Program-made: the position numbers and the translations under genes | Shown: in pieces, positions 21,365 through 32,335 of the stretch | Layout: each line of letters opens with the position of its first letter | Numbering within the stretch: the stretch's first letter is position 1 | Notes under the pieces: generated by a model | Seen by the model: the letters and a program-made list of their open reading frames with translations, nothing else | What the model was told of the DNA's origin: nothing | Databases searched by the model: none | Assembly: GCA_903632075.3 (NCBI GenBank) | Contig: CAHIKZ030003496.1 | Span: 1,305,001-1,369,000, forward strand | DNA length: 64,000 nt | Direction of reading: 5' to 3' | Source: Acanthosepion pharaonis | Lineage: Eukaryota > Mollusca > Cephalopoda > Sepiida > Sepiidae

Positions 21365-21621
21365 TATTTACATTAGTCGGACTATTGTCCTCATCTTTGT
21401 CGCCATATTTGTCACAACGTTTCGGCGGTTGTACGCTCCGGCCTTCTTCAGGTGGTTGAATTTCGAACTGAAACCTTTATTTCGATCACTGGGGTAGACT
21501 GTTCTAGTTCCACGTGCCATGTTTGATGGATGTCAGAAGGTCGGAGCGTACAACGGCCGAAACGTTGTGACAAATATGGTGACAAAGATGAGGACAATAG
21601 TCCGACTAATGTAAATACTGT
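21361..21621. repeat. Penelope-like foldback
   Basis: Two inverted copies of a ~90-bp arm (21361-21450 and 21533-21621) contain ACAACGGCCGAAACGTTGTG and GATGAGGACAATAGTCCG. The spacer holds cacgtggaactagaacagtc on the minus strand. The same arm-plus-spacer occurs at 28320-28470 and, diverged, in the 55654-57020 cluster. GCCGAAACG boxes and inverted partial copies are frequent in Penelope-like retroelements; no RT is present here, so the assignment is by resemblance. Confidence 0.6.
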
Positions 21622-21640
21622 ACATAATACCTCATCTCAG

Positions 21641-21642
<2 letters not shown>

Positions 21643-21681
<39 letters not shown>

Positions 21682-21754
21682 CTTATCTCTATCCTCACTT
21701 TCCCGTGTCTCTCTCTCTCTCTCTCTTTATTTATCTATCTATCTCAATTTGTTC

Positions 21755-21802
<48 letters not shown>
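21643..21802. repeat. (AT)n, (CT)n and (TATC)n microsatellites
   Basis: AT tract, then CT repeats, then about a dozen TATC units. Confidence 0.95.
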
Positions 21803-22234
21803 CTGTAGCCCCACCTCTAGTATATCTTAATGTATTCATAGCTATGTGTGTATTAATCTACCCTTCAATTTTAGTCGGTTCATAGTTATCTATTTTAATA
21901 TGTACACAATTCTCTTAATATATTCATAGCTATGTATGGGAATTAAAGGATTTTATTTTAAGTCCGATATTATTTGTTTAAACCTTATAACTTTGTGGCT
22001 TCGCGTGTTTATGTCCTGCATATTCGCAAAGCTTAAAAGAAAAAGCACACTACGGGTTTAATCCTGCATCATCGGAGAATTCACCGTCTGGTCCGGTGGG
22101 CTTTCGACTGCTCCCTGTGGCCGGGAGAATTAACAAAATTTAAAAAAGAAAAAAGTGCATCTAGTCGAAGACATGTGTCCGTTGAAGTAGAACGTTTAGT
22201 TTAATCATTTGACCGTTGCGTTCCTGAACAATTT
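21803..22234. other. Unassigned spacer
   Basis: No repeat copy or gene recognised. A GC-richer patch lies near 22070-22125. Confidence 0.35.
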
Positions 22235-22486
22235 TAACCCTTCTGTCTGAGATCCTCTGTCAAAATTCGCAAATAATTGCTATGTAATGTTTCATGGTAG
22301 ATATAAAATAAGATATAAAAAGTTACATGTGTTTACCCACCGTTCAACCGGTGGCTGGGCATTACGTCATTTTTCTCTACCAAAGGTAAAGCGGTGGTCA
22401 AGGCTCAAAGGGTTAGGCTCTACTCTGTATTGAGCACTTTTTTAAAATGTACTATTCGGACATTGGTAATAACCTACCTTTCACTT

Positions 22487-22535
<49 letters not shown>
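22235..22535. repeat. Dispersed repeat R4 plus start of R5 and (AT)n
   Basis: tttacccaccgttcaaccgg ... cattacgtcatttttctcta matches 23660-23765, where the box is itself duplicated. ctctactctgtattgagcac at 22419 matches 4430. AT tract at about 22487-22532. Confidence 0.7.
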
Positions 22536-22561
22536 GTGTATTTAGGCAGCATCTTTTCATT

Positions 22562-22982
22562 CATGTACGTTTCATTAAATAATATAGACAAGTGTTGTCA
22601 ATTTGTTTTATGTAAATTTTTTCGTAACGTCTGATAAGTTTAATAACATTATCGTTGAACGAAGAAAGAAATTCACTTACAATTCAATTACAATTCACAC
22701 TCGTGTGGTCATGTGTGACGTCATGAGATGCGGTGCGATTTTCGCTTCTAGCGTCTTATATGCACGTGTTTATCGTTGCTTAGAAATCATCTATGTAAAC
22801 AATGACAGACTATCATCACTGTCGTGTCCGTATATTGCTTGTAATTGACATCTTTGATAATGGCTTATGTAAGCCGAAAGCTTAGATTGTATAATAAAAA
22901 AAAATATGGATCAATATTGTGAAAAATTTACATAAAACAAATAGACAACACTTGTCTATATTATTTAATGAAACGTGCATGA
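22562..22982. mobile_element. MITE with ~60-bp TIRs
   Basis: The left end CATGTACGTTTCATTAAATA and its continuation ATATAGACAAGTGTTGTC are mirrored at 22925-22982. The interior (22703-22890) matches 6975-7180. An 81-codon plus-strand frame crosses the interior and the other copy keeps much of it, but I recognise no domain. An AT tract abuts the right end. Confidence 0.75.
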
Positions 22983-22999
22983 ATATATATATATATATA

Positions 23000-23303
23000 T
23001 ATTGAAAAGAAGAGAGGTACCGCAAACGTTTTTGGTTGTAATGTGGATATTATGCTTCATTTTCCATAATTTTACTACACAAAAGGCAGAGATTTCCACA
23101 TATTAATAAAAATAATTATTTTTTTTCCTTATGTTTTTCAATGTTAAATATTCTCGATATGCGACATTCTCTGTTTTTGTGTTAGTAATCCGTATGTGCT
23201 TCTTGAATAAACGGTAAAACGTCACATGAATTCAAGAAGGACATTTTTTAAAAATCCACATTACAACAAAAAAACGTTTGCCGTACCTCTCTTCTTTTCA
23301 ATA
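23000..23303. mobile_element. TA-flanked MITE with ~47-bp TIRs
   Basis: The left arm TGAAAAGAAGAGAGGTACCG and GCAAACGTTTTTGGTTGTAA is mirrored at 23255-23300. The right flank is AT dinucleotide and the left flank is an AT microsatellite. The interior is AT-rich and non-coding. Confidence 0.85.
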
Positions 23304-23341
23304 TACACACTTTTCTCTCGTTGGAACCACTAAAACCTCTT

Positions 23342-23344
<3 letters not shown>

Positions 23345-23409
<65 letters not shown>

Positions 23410-23558
23410 AAATATATAATAAAATGACTTAACTATTTTTGTATCTAACGGAAACCATTACATACAAATTATTTAAAAACTTTGACTTAGGAGCTCAGGC
23501 AGAAGTGTTAAAATTGTTCAGGGACGCAGGTTTCAAAGGGTTAAGGATGTCTGTCCTC

Positions 23559-23599
<41 letters not shown>

Positions 23600-23800
23600 A
23601 AAATTCTTAAATAATTTGTATGTAATGTTTCCCGTTAGATACAAAAATATTTACAAGTGTTTACCCACTTTCCAACCGGTGGCTGAGCATTGAGTCATTT
23701 TTCTTTACCACCGTTCAACCGGTAGCTGGGCATTAAGTCATTTTTCTCTACCACCGCTAAATCGGTGTTCAGGGCTGAAAGAGTGAATAAACAATAGCAA
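23345..23800. repeat. Foldback around (AT)n with duplicated R4 box
   Basis: A 60-bp AT tract at 23347-23405. Arms at about 23430-23486 and 23597-23660 (ttttgtatctaacggaaacc against its complement) flank a second AT tract at 23561-23596. The following R4 box (accggt.gctg.gcattaag) occurs twice, at about 23677 and 23718. Confidence 0.75.
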
Positions 23801-24048
23801 TTTATCCATGTCTATACAGGAAACCATAAAAGTATCTATATCTATGATTCTCAAAATGTGTGTGTGTCTGTGATCAGATATTGTCTAAGCATTTCCACAG
23901 TTTTCATCCGATTTCGATGAAACGTTCTTGTTCGCTAGATAATTCTTCAGTGCCAGTTTTGAGTCCAAATTGTTGGCAACATTGACTCTCCACTACTTAC
24001 TCTCCATTATAATTCTCAGCAACGTTTTACTATTTACTACCTCTTCTT

Positions 24049-24120
<72 letters not shown>

Positions 24121-24159
24121 TTCATGAAAACTAAATAGTTTAAATTATTACAATAATAT
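23801..24159. other. Spacer with TG words and a long (AT)n
   Basis: A tgtgtgtgtctgtgatcaga region followed by catccgatttcgatgaaacg resembles a common non-autonomous element end but is not classifiable. AT tract at 24051-24118. Confidence 0.4.
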
Positions 24160-25060
24160 TATTTATTACTAGCAACATGGCCCGTCGATGCCCGTGCTTG
24201 ATTCAAAAATCGTACGACTCATACAGCAATCTCTATCACTTGACTTAAAATATTTTTGCCCTTCCTTGCCTTTAAAGGAGTGCCCTTTGCTGTGCTGATG
24301 TTGCTACATGCCTTACTTCTTGCCTATCTCACACTGCGAATTTTTTTCTAAGCTCTATACTAAACATTAAATCTGTTATGAAAAAAGAACTAAACAAAAT
24401 GAACACAAAACGATCAGCTTTAAAAAAAGGACTCGTAAATAGAAAAACCGAATGAAAAAAGAATGTTAACAACAAATACTTTTTCACACCCAACCCAGTT
24501 CTGCGGAATCAGAACCAACGTTGAATTTAAGCAAGCGAATGAGCCAATTGGAGTAAAGTGCCATCCAGATTTAAATTTTCCCCACTTGTGACGAATGCAG
24601 CTATCGATTTTTTTGTTGTTGTTTTTGCATGCTAGCATGCTAGTTAACATTCGTGTCAGTCAGCTGTTGGCTCTCACGTTCTCACGCTGGCCAATAGAAT
24701 CTTCCTGCCTATTCGTGGCAAGCTATAGGCTCTCACTCTGGCCAGTAGAAAATGGCCGCAAACTACATGAAAACTGCCGTAGAAACATGAAAAAAATCGA
24801 ATATTTCCACTATCGATGGGGGTTGGGAAATGCAAAGTCGGTCTTGGCCTTCCCGCTAATTTGGAACATGTGCATGTAAATTTTGGTGCAAATCCGTCGA
24901 AAATTGCGGCCGTACATTCGTTACACACACACACACTTCTTTCCTTCTTTTCTTTTGTCCTCTCTTTCTCATTTCATTCCTTTCTCTGGTATTTCCTTTT
25001 CTTTCTCCCTTCATTTGTTCTTTCGTTAATTTTAAACACGCAACGGGCGTAAACTTAATA
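24160..25060. other. Unclassified mobile-element-like region
   Basis: Begins tactagcaacatggcccgtc and ends with caaatccgtcgaaaattgcg followed by (CA)n and then acgcaacgggcgtaaactta. This beginning and tail resemble non-autonomous Helitron or RTE-type tails (a 'caaatccgtc.a..ttgcg' box before a CA repeat). The inner frames (76-94 codons on both strands) overlap each other and match nothing I know. gcatgctagcatgctag near 24628 is a small palindrome. Confidence 0.35.
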
Positions 25061-25245
25061 AAAAAATTAAAAAAAAAACCTGAGCATAACTCAGTTTTTG
25101 CTCACAGCTCCAAATATAAGGCACCCAGTGAGAAATAAATTCACTACTAAATAATAACAGTCAACTAAATTAGCTCATTAACCCAAGTCAAGCTGACCAT
25201 GGCTCGTAGTAAGTTGATAGAAAAGTATATCTCATTGGTCTAAAC

Positions 25246-25927
25246 CAATGATTCCCAACATGGGGCGCATGGCCCCACCGATGGGGCATCGTAATATTTT
25301 GGTAGGTCATTCGTAGGATGGCATAACAACAGAAGAAGGCTTGGGGGGCAATTTGAGAATGAGTTATTAACAATCATTATTCTTGTGATCATTTCTTTCC
25401 ATCTTCATATTTAGCTGAATGTCGCTTTAGTGCTGTAAATGATTTGTTATTGAAGAAAAGAAATCGACTGGATATCACTAAACGAGGAGACTTAAGGCTT
25501 AAGCTGACTAAATTGATGCCTAATATAAAATCTGTCTGTAGCAGACATGACGTACAAGGATCTCACTAACAGTCATTTTGTGATGAGCTCAAATTTCATT
25601 TTGCATTATTATTTCAGGATTAAAATGATCAAAGTATATTACAGAATAAGCTTTCATTCAAATATTTTATATTTCTGCCTTTTAGTTCTTTATTATATGT
25701 TTTGAAACTATATATATATTTAACTGTCTTTCTGTTTTTTTTAATTTTACTCTTTCATGGACGCCATGGTCTTTGGAGGCTTGTTTAGAGACCAAGTTAA
25801 TGGTTAAGCTTCCTTCACGTGAATTGCAGTAAAATTTTGAATATGTAAGAATTAAATATTACAAGGGGCACCAGACATTTAGAAATACTAAAGTGGGTCA
25901 TGGCCCAAAATCGGTTGGGAATCACTG
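25246..25927 (+). mobile_element. hAT copy 2 (682 bp, internally deleted)
   Basis: Same ends as copy 1. Flanking octamers gtctaaac and gtataaag agree at 6 of 8 positions, as expected of an aged 8-bp hAT target duplication. No piggyBac-type insert here; the empty site is aatggttaagc near 25799-25809. Its left flank (25193-25245) is repeated at 1-53. Confidence 0.85.
25393..25569 (+). pseudogene. hAT transposase C-terminal fragment
   Basis: FPSSYLAECRFSAVNDLLLK then KRNRLDITKRGDLRLKLTKL and RHDVQGSH then stop. This is the most complete C-terminus of the three copies. Everything upstream of FPSSY is deleted. Confidence 0.8.
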
Positions 25928-26264
25928 GTATAAAGATTTGGCCAAAGAGATGTCGAGTCAGACACAATTGACAGGCGGCTGGTGGTGTGATTAATATAAC
26001 TACCTAGGGATTTATTTATATATATATATATATATATTGCTTATATATATTTAAAATCATACGTGTTAAGAAGAAAGAAAATACGCCGCCATATTTGATG
26101 TCATGCAATCTTTAAACAAGTAAAATCTTTTTAAATATGAGAGATTGATCGAACATCTGCTCTGAGGCGTGTTTCGACGCGAAACTCTGGAGTCGGTCAG
26201 TCTGATAAGTCATATTGAACTTTTGATGATTTATTGAATAATTCTGATTAAAAATGGAGGCATG

Positions 26265-26690
26265 ATGGAGTAATGGAATGCGGCTTCGATTGAGGAATCG
26301 GAGAGCCGAGTTAGAATTCCAGTCGAATTCATTATATTCTCTTACTTGAGAAAGATGTGAATCTGTCTCTTAAGTTATGGGTAAATAGCAGGAAAGACTG
26401 GGTTCTTTGCAGGAAACCACACTAGGAGAAGGAAAATTCTGAATTCAAACCAGCCTGGAAAACCTGGAGGGAGGGACTCGAAGGCAGTTAATAACAGTAC
26501 TGTCTGCTATTATCTGGTATCCCCTACGGCCTGCTTTCTCTCCCCAGTGGTCACACACTTGTATGTCCTGGGATTGTAAGGGTAGAAGAGGGTAGCTGCG
26601 GTTCAGAGCAAACCATTCCGCAAACCATCCCGAGCAAGGCACCTAGCTAGCTAGGTTGGGCCATCATAGATTCTTGATGGACTCCTTCTC
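26265..26690 (+). mobile_element. tRNA-headed SINE with long body
   Basis: The head has A-box-like GATGGAGTAATGG and B-box-like GAGTTAGAATTCC with the same intervening cggagagccgag seen in the 31-32 kb array. The body continues gaattcattatattctctta, then atgggtaaatagcaggaaag, the complement of the 7.7-kb copy. A further ~250 bp to the right (ctagctaggttgggccatca) may be the 3' part or a neighbouring element. No 5S module upstream. Confidence 0.7.
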
Positions 26691-27040
26691 AATGAGAAAG
26701 AAACGAGTCTGTTCTGTGACAATAAGGCCTCTGATTAGATTTCGTTTAAAAAGCATGTAGTAATTTGGCACCGAAGACCGAGTCTCACGAAATGACAGGA
26801 AGGAAATATGACATTTTAACAAATAACTTGCACAATTGTGTGACGGCTTCTGTTATTTGAGGTTTGTAAACAAGAACAGAAAACAGTGGGTCTGTTTTTG
26901 CTTTACTTAGAGTTTGAGATGAGACATTTGCGTCTGCAACTGGTACGCGACAAGAGCAAGTTTGTGGGTAAAGTACAGCATACATCATTTATTAAGATTA
27001 CTCGGGTGCACAGGCTACAATAAGTAATACAGTGTTTAAA
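26691..27040. other. Unassigned spacer
   Basis: No recognised repeat or gene. Confidence 0.35.
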
Positions 27041-27041
27041 A

Positions 27042-27072
<31 letters not shown>

Positions 27073-27128
27073 TTAACAGATTTGAGATAGATAGATAGAT
27101 AGATAGATATTAACAGACTTGAGATAGT

Positions 27129-27160
<32 letters not shown>

Positions 27161-27314
27161 CAGATAGATAGATAGATAGATAGATAGATATTAACAGACC
27201 TGAGATAGATAAATATAGATATCTAGATAGTTATAAACAAATTTAGCTAGTTAGATATACATATTTTGAGATAGACGTGAATAGATTTTGACAGATAGAT
27301 AGAGATGAACAAGT

Positions 27315-27368
<54 letters not shown>

Positions 27369-27465
27369 TAATAGATAAATATTGATAGCTAGATAGATAT
27401 AAACAAATTGAAATAGATATACATAGATTTCGATAGACAGATAGATAGATAGATAGATAGATTTC

Positions 27466-27505
<40 letters not shown>

Positions 27506-27517
27506 TGCATAGATTTC

Positions 27518-27561
<44 letters not shown>

Positions 27562-27573
27562 TGCATAGATTTC

Positions 27574-27613
<40 letters not shown>

Positions 27614-27625
27614 TGCATAGATTTC

Positions 27626-27689
<64 letters not shown>

Positions 27690-27690
27690 T
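27041..27690. repeat. (GATA)n array with higher-order TTTCGAAA spacers
   Basis: Two GATA domains. At 27041-27240 spacers read ttaacagacttgaga. An AT tract lies at 27318-27366. At 27410-27690 GATA blocks are separated by tatgcatagatttcgaaaga about every 54-58 bp. Large LSIY-type frames on the minus strand are repeat translations. Confidence 0.95.
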
Positions 27691-28185
27691 GAGCAGATTG
27701 AAATAGACATTTAACCACCTGGGTGTGATATAACATGATGGAAAATGCGACATCCGAATACAATGGTGCATTTGAATACGTAAAAATTTCTTTCAGTTAG
27801 TATTATTAAATACTAATTTTCGTTAGAGTAAAACAAATACTTTCTAAACTTCTATGTAATAACATTCTTCCTCTGCGACAGGGAATTCCCGACAATATCC
27901 ACGCAGATGAAGACTGTGGCAACAGTGTTGTGTTTATACAGACTGAACATATGACTCACGGGGAACGTTTATGCAATACAGTAAGGAACAAAGCATTTCA
28001 CACCCCTCCCCGGTCTTTTGAACAGGAGTAGAGGTTTATCCCTTGTTTCCTGTTTAGGATTGGGTTTCCAGTTCCTTCTACTGTCTACACCTGTACTCTA
28101 AAATTTTATTCAATAATTATTTTTTTCTACACAGATTCGTCTATCATCCAGTTTACACTCCTTCCCGGTCTTTTGAACAGGAGTA
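27691..28185. other. Spacer with a duplicated 23-bp word
   Basis: ccggtcttttgaacaggagt occurs at about 28009 and again at 28168. Nothing else recognised. Confidence 0.4.
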
Positions 28186-28480
28186 GACATAAAGGCGTTA
28201 GTTAGATCCAGTGAGAGGACCCAAATAGTGTGAGTTCAATACCCGGTTAAGGCAGTGAAGAACTTGGAGAAGGGAATTAACAGGAGATAACTGATAACTG
28301 ACTCCCATTAAACTTGGCACGTGGAACTAGAACAGTCTATCCCAGTGAGCGAAATAAAGGTTTCAGTTCGATATTCCAACCACCTGAAGAAGGCCAGAGC
28401 GTACAACGGCCGAAACCTTGTAAGAAATATGGCGACAAAGATGAGGGCAATAGTCTGAATAATGTATAGTTTAACGACCT
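28186..28480 (+). repeat. Penelope-like segment, solitary
   Basis: ttagatccagtgagaggacc ... gtgagttcaatacccggtta matches the hairpin arm at 56656-56711. ggcacgtggaactagaacag and cctgaagaaggccagagcgt with acaacggccgaaacc match 21361-21621 and 56850-57000. This is the clearest linear copy of the family in the window. Confidence 0.65.
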
Positions 28481-29824
28481 TCACTTCTCGGTTATTTTAT
28501 AAAGAAACTAACAGCCATGCCCAGCTGGTCGATCAAAAAAAGCGTTCAATTAGAATCGAGTAAAAATAGCATCCTGTTCAGATGTAACAGAGTCTATTTT
28601 CTTCAATTACTTTAAGGTACTTTCATAAAAAAGAACATTTTGAATTAATGTAGTTATTGATATAACAGAAGTCGTCTGTATTTATTCAATCCAAGTTAGC
28701 CGAGGACATGAAGGTGTAAAACAAGGCAACACGAAGACCCACTTCAGACCACAATTATTTTAGAGTTTTTGAAATGTAAAAAAGAATACATTTATGAAGC
28801 AGTTGTCTTTTTATTGAAATTGGTTAAAAGATCAACGAAAAATAAGAAAGAAAGCGCTAAAAATCGCCATTGTTCGCTATTTACGCGGAGAAAGAATATC
28901 ATTTCATTCTTTCTTTCATTCTCTTTTTCGTTCTTTCTTTCTTTCATTATCTTTCATTCTTTCTTTCTTTCATTCTCTTTCATTCTTTTTTCTTTTATAA
29001 TTTTTTCTTTCACTGTCTTTCCTTCCTTTTTTCTTTCTTTCACTGTCTTTCCTTCCTTTTTTCTTTCTTGAAATATCATTCTTAACTATCTGTTTTACGT
29101 TAATTAAAGGCTTAACTGTTTTTTTTAAAGTGATTGTGTTAATTCTTATAAATTAACTAAATTTCTTTCAAGTTCATTAGTTATGGAATTCAGAGGTAAT
29201 ATAACGAGTATAGATTTTGCATTGTCATTTATATTTTCTTTACCTTTGGAGTTTTTGTGGATTGTGTAGGCTTTTTGTTTAGCATTAATTCATATGCGTA
29301 CCAGACCAAATATGAAAACATTCATAGATTAGTGAATGAACGTATACTAAGATATACATACACACACACACAGGGGTGCTTTTCTCTGTGTGCATGTGTG
29401 CGGAAGGTGTTTGAAAACGCTTTTATATTTCGAGTCTTGTTTTTTGTTTGTTTGTTTTTTTGTTTTTTTGTTTTTGTTTTTTTTGGGGGGGGTTGTCTTG
29501 AATCTTTCTTTTTTATTTTCTAGTCTTGAGCGTTTCATCTTTTCGTTGTCTTATGTCCAACCCCTTTTAACCTGCTGCAACTAAGCGTAATGCGTTAAAA
29601 TGCTTGATGAGCTGCATTTGCTTTTTGTTCTCATTTTCTTTCTCCAAAGGTTCCGCGCTGCCAACTTGGACGATTCACAAGGTTAGCATTCCATTCGGCG
29701 TTTGTTTGCTTTTGCCGCCGGTAGATTCCGGAATTAAAAAGGAATTGTCCATCTTAATCTCTACCTTTTTTTCCCCCCATTCCGCGAAAGTTTTACTTCT
29801 CTACTCGTTCTCTCCAATTTGATT
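28481..29824. other. Unassigned region with TTTC-rich tract
   Basis: Pyrimidine-rich TTTC/TTCA repeats at about 28900-29070 and a T/G run near 29437-29490. Frames here are compositional. No gene recognised. Confidence 0.45.
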
Positions 29825-29874
29825 ACTTCGTCTCTGTCTTTCTCTCTCTATCTCTCTCTCCTTCTCTCTCTCTC

Positions 29875-29950
<76 letters not shown>

Positions 29951-30262
29951 AAATTCTTATATCTGTCTACCTCATATTTCTCATCTATATTAGTCGGTTT
30001 ATATCTATCTTCCTATCTATGTATGTATCTATCTCGTCACGTTATCTGTCAAACTAATTCAGATGTCTATATCTGTCCATATCAGTCTTGCTCTCTATTT
30101 ATTTATCTATCAATCTAAGTTTCTATCCCTCTTTATATAAATATATATATATATGTGTGTGTGTGTATGTGTGTGTGCATGCGTGTGTGCGCACGCGTTT
30201 TTGTATGATCGTGTGTGTCTATTATTTTGTTCATATCTATCAATCTATCATTGTTTATATCT

Positions 30263-30333
<71 letters not shown>

Positions 30334-30475
30334 AAAGATGTTCATATCTATCAATATATCTATCTACCTATCTATCTACCAAAATCTGTTCATATATATC
30401 TATCTCAATCTATTTATATCTACCTATTTTAATCTATATTTTGCTTTTTTCTTCCTTTACATATATATTATATAT
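29825..30475. repeat. Mixed microsatellite cluster
   Basis: (CT)n at 29840-29908, (TATC)n at 29909-29950, (TG)n near 30154-30190, (CT)n at 30264-30286 and (AT)n at 30287-30331, with looser TATC-like sequence between. Confidence 0.95.
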
Positions 30476-31136
30476 ATGTAAAGAGATCTCCAAAGATTCG
30501 CTAAAAATGAACAGACATGACGAAAGAATGCCTCAAACGTAATAAAACCAAAGTTTTATCGTCAAAATCTTCATGTTATTATTATGAGGAATGAGCAAAG
30601 GATTCTTTGATTATTAAATTATATTTTTGAATCATTTTTAGAACCTTCAACATTTTGGGTAAAAATGTTTTTGTTTTTTTTGCGTTAGTGGATGACCATA
30701 TATTAGTAGAGGAAATTTTAGAGTCTTTTTTATGGTGAAAAATATAGATTTGGAAATTCTTGAAAAAATCAAATAATTGGTAGATTTTAATGAAACTTTC
30801 AAGCCATATTCACAAATGAATTAAATTATTTTTTAATGATTCTTTTTTTGGAATTGGTAAAAAAAAAATTTTCTTTACATCTGTTATCCCAACATCTGCA
30901 CAATTATTTAATTTTAGGAAATTTCGAGAAAGTTCTTTCTTGTTCTGCTTAATGTTCATATTAGCACTAAGCAGAAGTCCTTGGAGAGTTCTAATCATCA
31001 ATTTCTTTTGGTAAAACAGGAACCTCACTTACCGAAAATCTGCTCTGAATTGTAGAATAAAAAATGCAAGAAAACTAAGACATTATTTAATTAGAAAAGC
31101 TTTTAATTACTTTTCAACGCTTTTGCATGGACAGTA
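30476..31136. other. Unassigned AT-rich spacer
   Basis: A small palindrome of atatatgtaaag type at its left edge. No gene or repeat copy recognised. Confidence 0.4.
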
Positions 31137-31188
31137 GGTAGATGGATGACCGCTTGGGGAATACCAGGTGTTTTAAGCTTGGATGTGC

Positions 31189-31245
31189 GGGTGGTGTAAT
31201 GGATAAAGGCTCGGTATTGTTAATCGGAGAGCCGAATTTCGAAAC
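31189..31245 (+). pseudogene. tRNA-derived module of the array (first unit)
   Basis: A-box-like TGGTGTAATGG followed by ATAAAGG, then ttgttaatcggagagccga and a degenerate B box (agtttcga or agttccgata in other units). The spacing suits an internal type 2 polymerase III promoter. There is no acceptor-stem pairing or 3' tRNA half, so it is tRNA-derived, not a tRNA gene. Confidence 0.7.
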
Positions 31246-31326
31246 GATCACCAAAGTTAAGCAACATCCACCCAGGTCAGCACTTAGATGGGTGACCGCT
31301 TGGGGAATAACAGGTGCTGTAAGCTT
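31246..31326 (+). pseudogene. 5S rRNA-derived module of the array (representative unit)
   Basis: Reads gatcaccaaagttaagcaac ... cacttagatgggtgaccgct ... aataacaggtgctgtaagct. This matches animal 5S rRNA from about residue 35 to the 3' end (consensus GATCACCGAAGTTAAGCAAC, TACTTGGATGGGTGACCGC, GGGAATACCGGGTGCTGTAG). A-block, intermediate element and C-block of the 5S internal control region remain. The first third of 5S is absent in every unit, so no functional rRNA can be made. Confidence 0.85.
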
Positions 31327-32335
31327 GGATATGCGGTTGGTGTAATGAATAAAGGCTCGGAATTGTTAATCGGAGAGTCGAGTTCCGATACGATCACCGA
31401 AGTTAAGCAACATCCATCCAGGTCAGTACTTAGATGGGTGACCGCTTGGGGAATACCAGGTGCTGTACGCTTGGATATGCGGTTGGTGTAATGAATAAAG
31501 GCTCGGAATTGTTAATCGGAGAGTCGAGTTCCGATACGATCACTGAAATTAAGCAACATTCACCCAGGTCACCACTTGGATGGGTGACCGCTTGGGAATA
31601 CCAGGTGCTGTAAGCTTGTATGTGCTGGTGGTGTAATGGATAAAGGATCGGAATTGTTAAGCGGAGAGCCGAGTTCCGAAACTATCACCGAAGTTAAGCA
31701 ACATCCACCCAGGTCAGTATTTAGATGGGTGACCGCTTGGGAATACAAGGTGCTATAAGCTTGTGTGGGCTGCTGGTGTAATGGATAACGGCACAGAGTT
31801 GTTAATCGGAGAGACGAGTTCCGATACGATAATCGAAGTTAAGCAACATCCACCGAGGTCAGTAGCTAGATGGGTGACCGCTTGTGACTACCAGGTGCTG
31901 AAAGCTTGGATGTACTGGCGGTGTAATGTATAAAGACTCGGAATTGTTAATCGGAGAGCCGAGTTTCGATACGATCACCGAAGTTAAGCAACATCCACCC
32001 ACGTCAGTACTTAGATGGGTGACTACTTGCAGCTGCAATAAGCTTGGCTGTGCTGGTAGTGTAATGGATAAAGTCTCGGAATTGTTAATCGGAGAGCCGA
32101 GTTTCGATACGATCACTGAAGTTAAACAACACCCACTGAGGTCAGTATCTAGATTGATGACCGCTTGGAAATACCAGGTGCTGTAAGCTTGGATGTGCGT
32201 GTGGTGTAGTGGATAAAGGCTCGGAATTGTTAAACGTAGAACCGAGTTCCAATTTCCGTTGGATTCGTTATATTCACTTACCCTTGGTAAAGGTATGAAT
32301 CCAACTCTTCTTCCTCAACTATGGGTTAATTAGTA

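Larger units (their letters stand above)
31137..32335 (+). mobile_element. Multi-headed SINE: eight tandem 5S-rRNA/tRNA head units plus one body
   Basis: A ~145-bp unit repeats, each joining an 81-bp 5S-rRNA-like module to a tRNA-like module. tRNA-like modules start near 31192, 31339, 31485, 31629, 31775, 31919, 32058 and 32203 (spacings 147, 146, 144, 146, 144, 139, 145). Only the last is followed by the SINE body (about 32250-32335: gttggattcgttatattcac, gaatccaactcttcttcctc), the same body as at 7685, 26265 and 36062. The first 5S module is truncated (starts about 31137). Both polymerase III promoter types persist in most units. The frames through it are repeat translations. Confidence 0.9.

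Noticed and set aside
24595..24934. Overlapping 94- and 86-codon frames on opposite strands as host exons
   Set aside because: No splice context, no domain, and the surrounding sequence looks like a mobile-element end.
31137..32335. Functional 5S rDNA cluster
   Set aside because: Every 5S module lacks about the first 35 bases and carries several substitutions; units are interrupted by tRNA-like modules.
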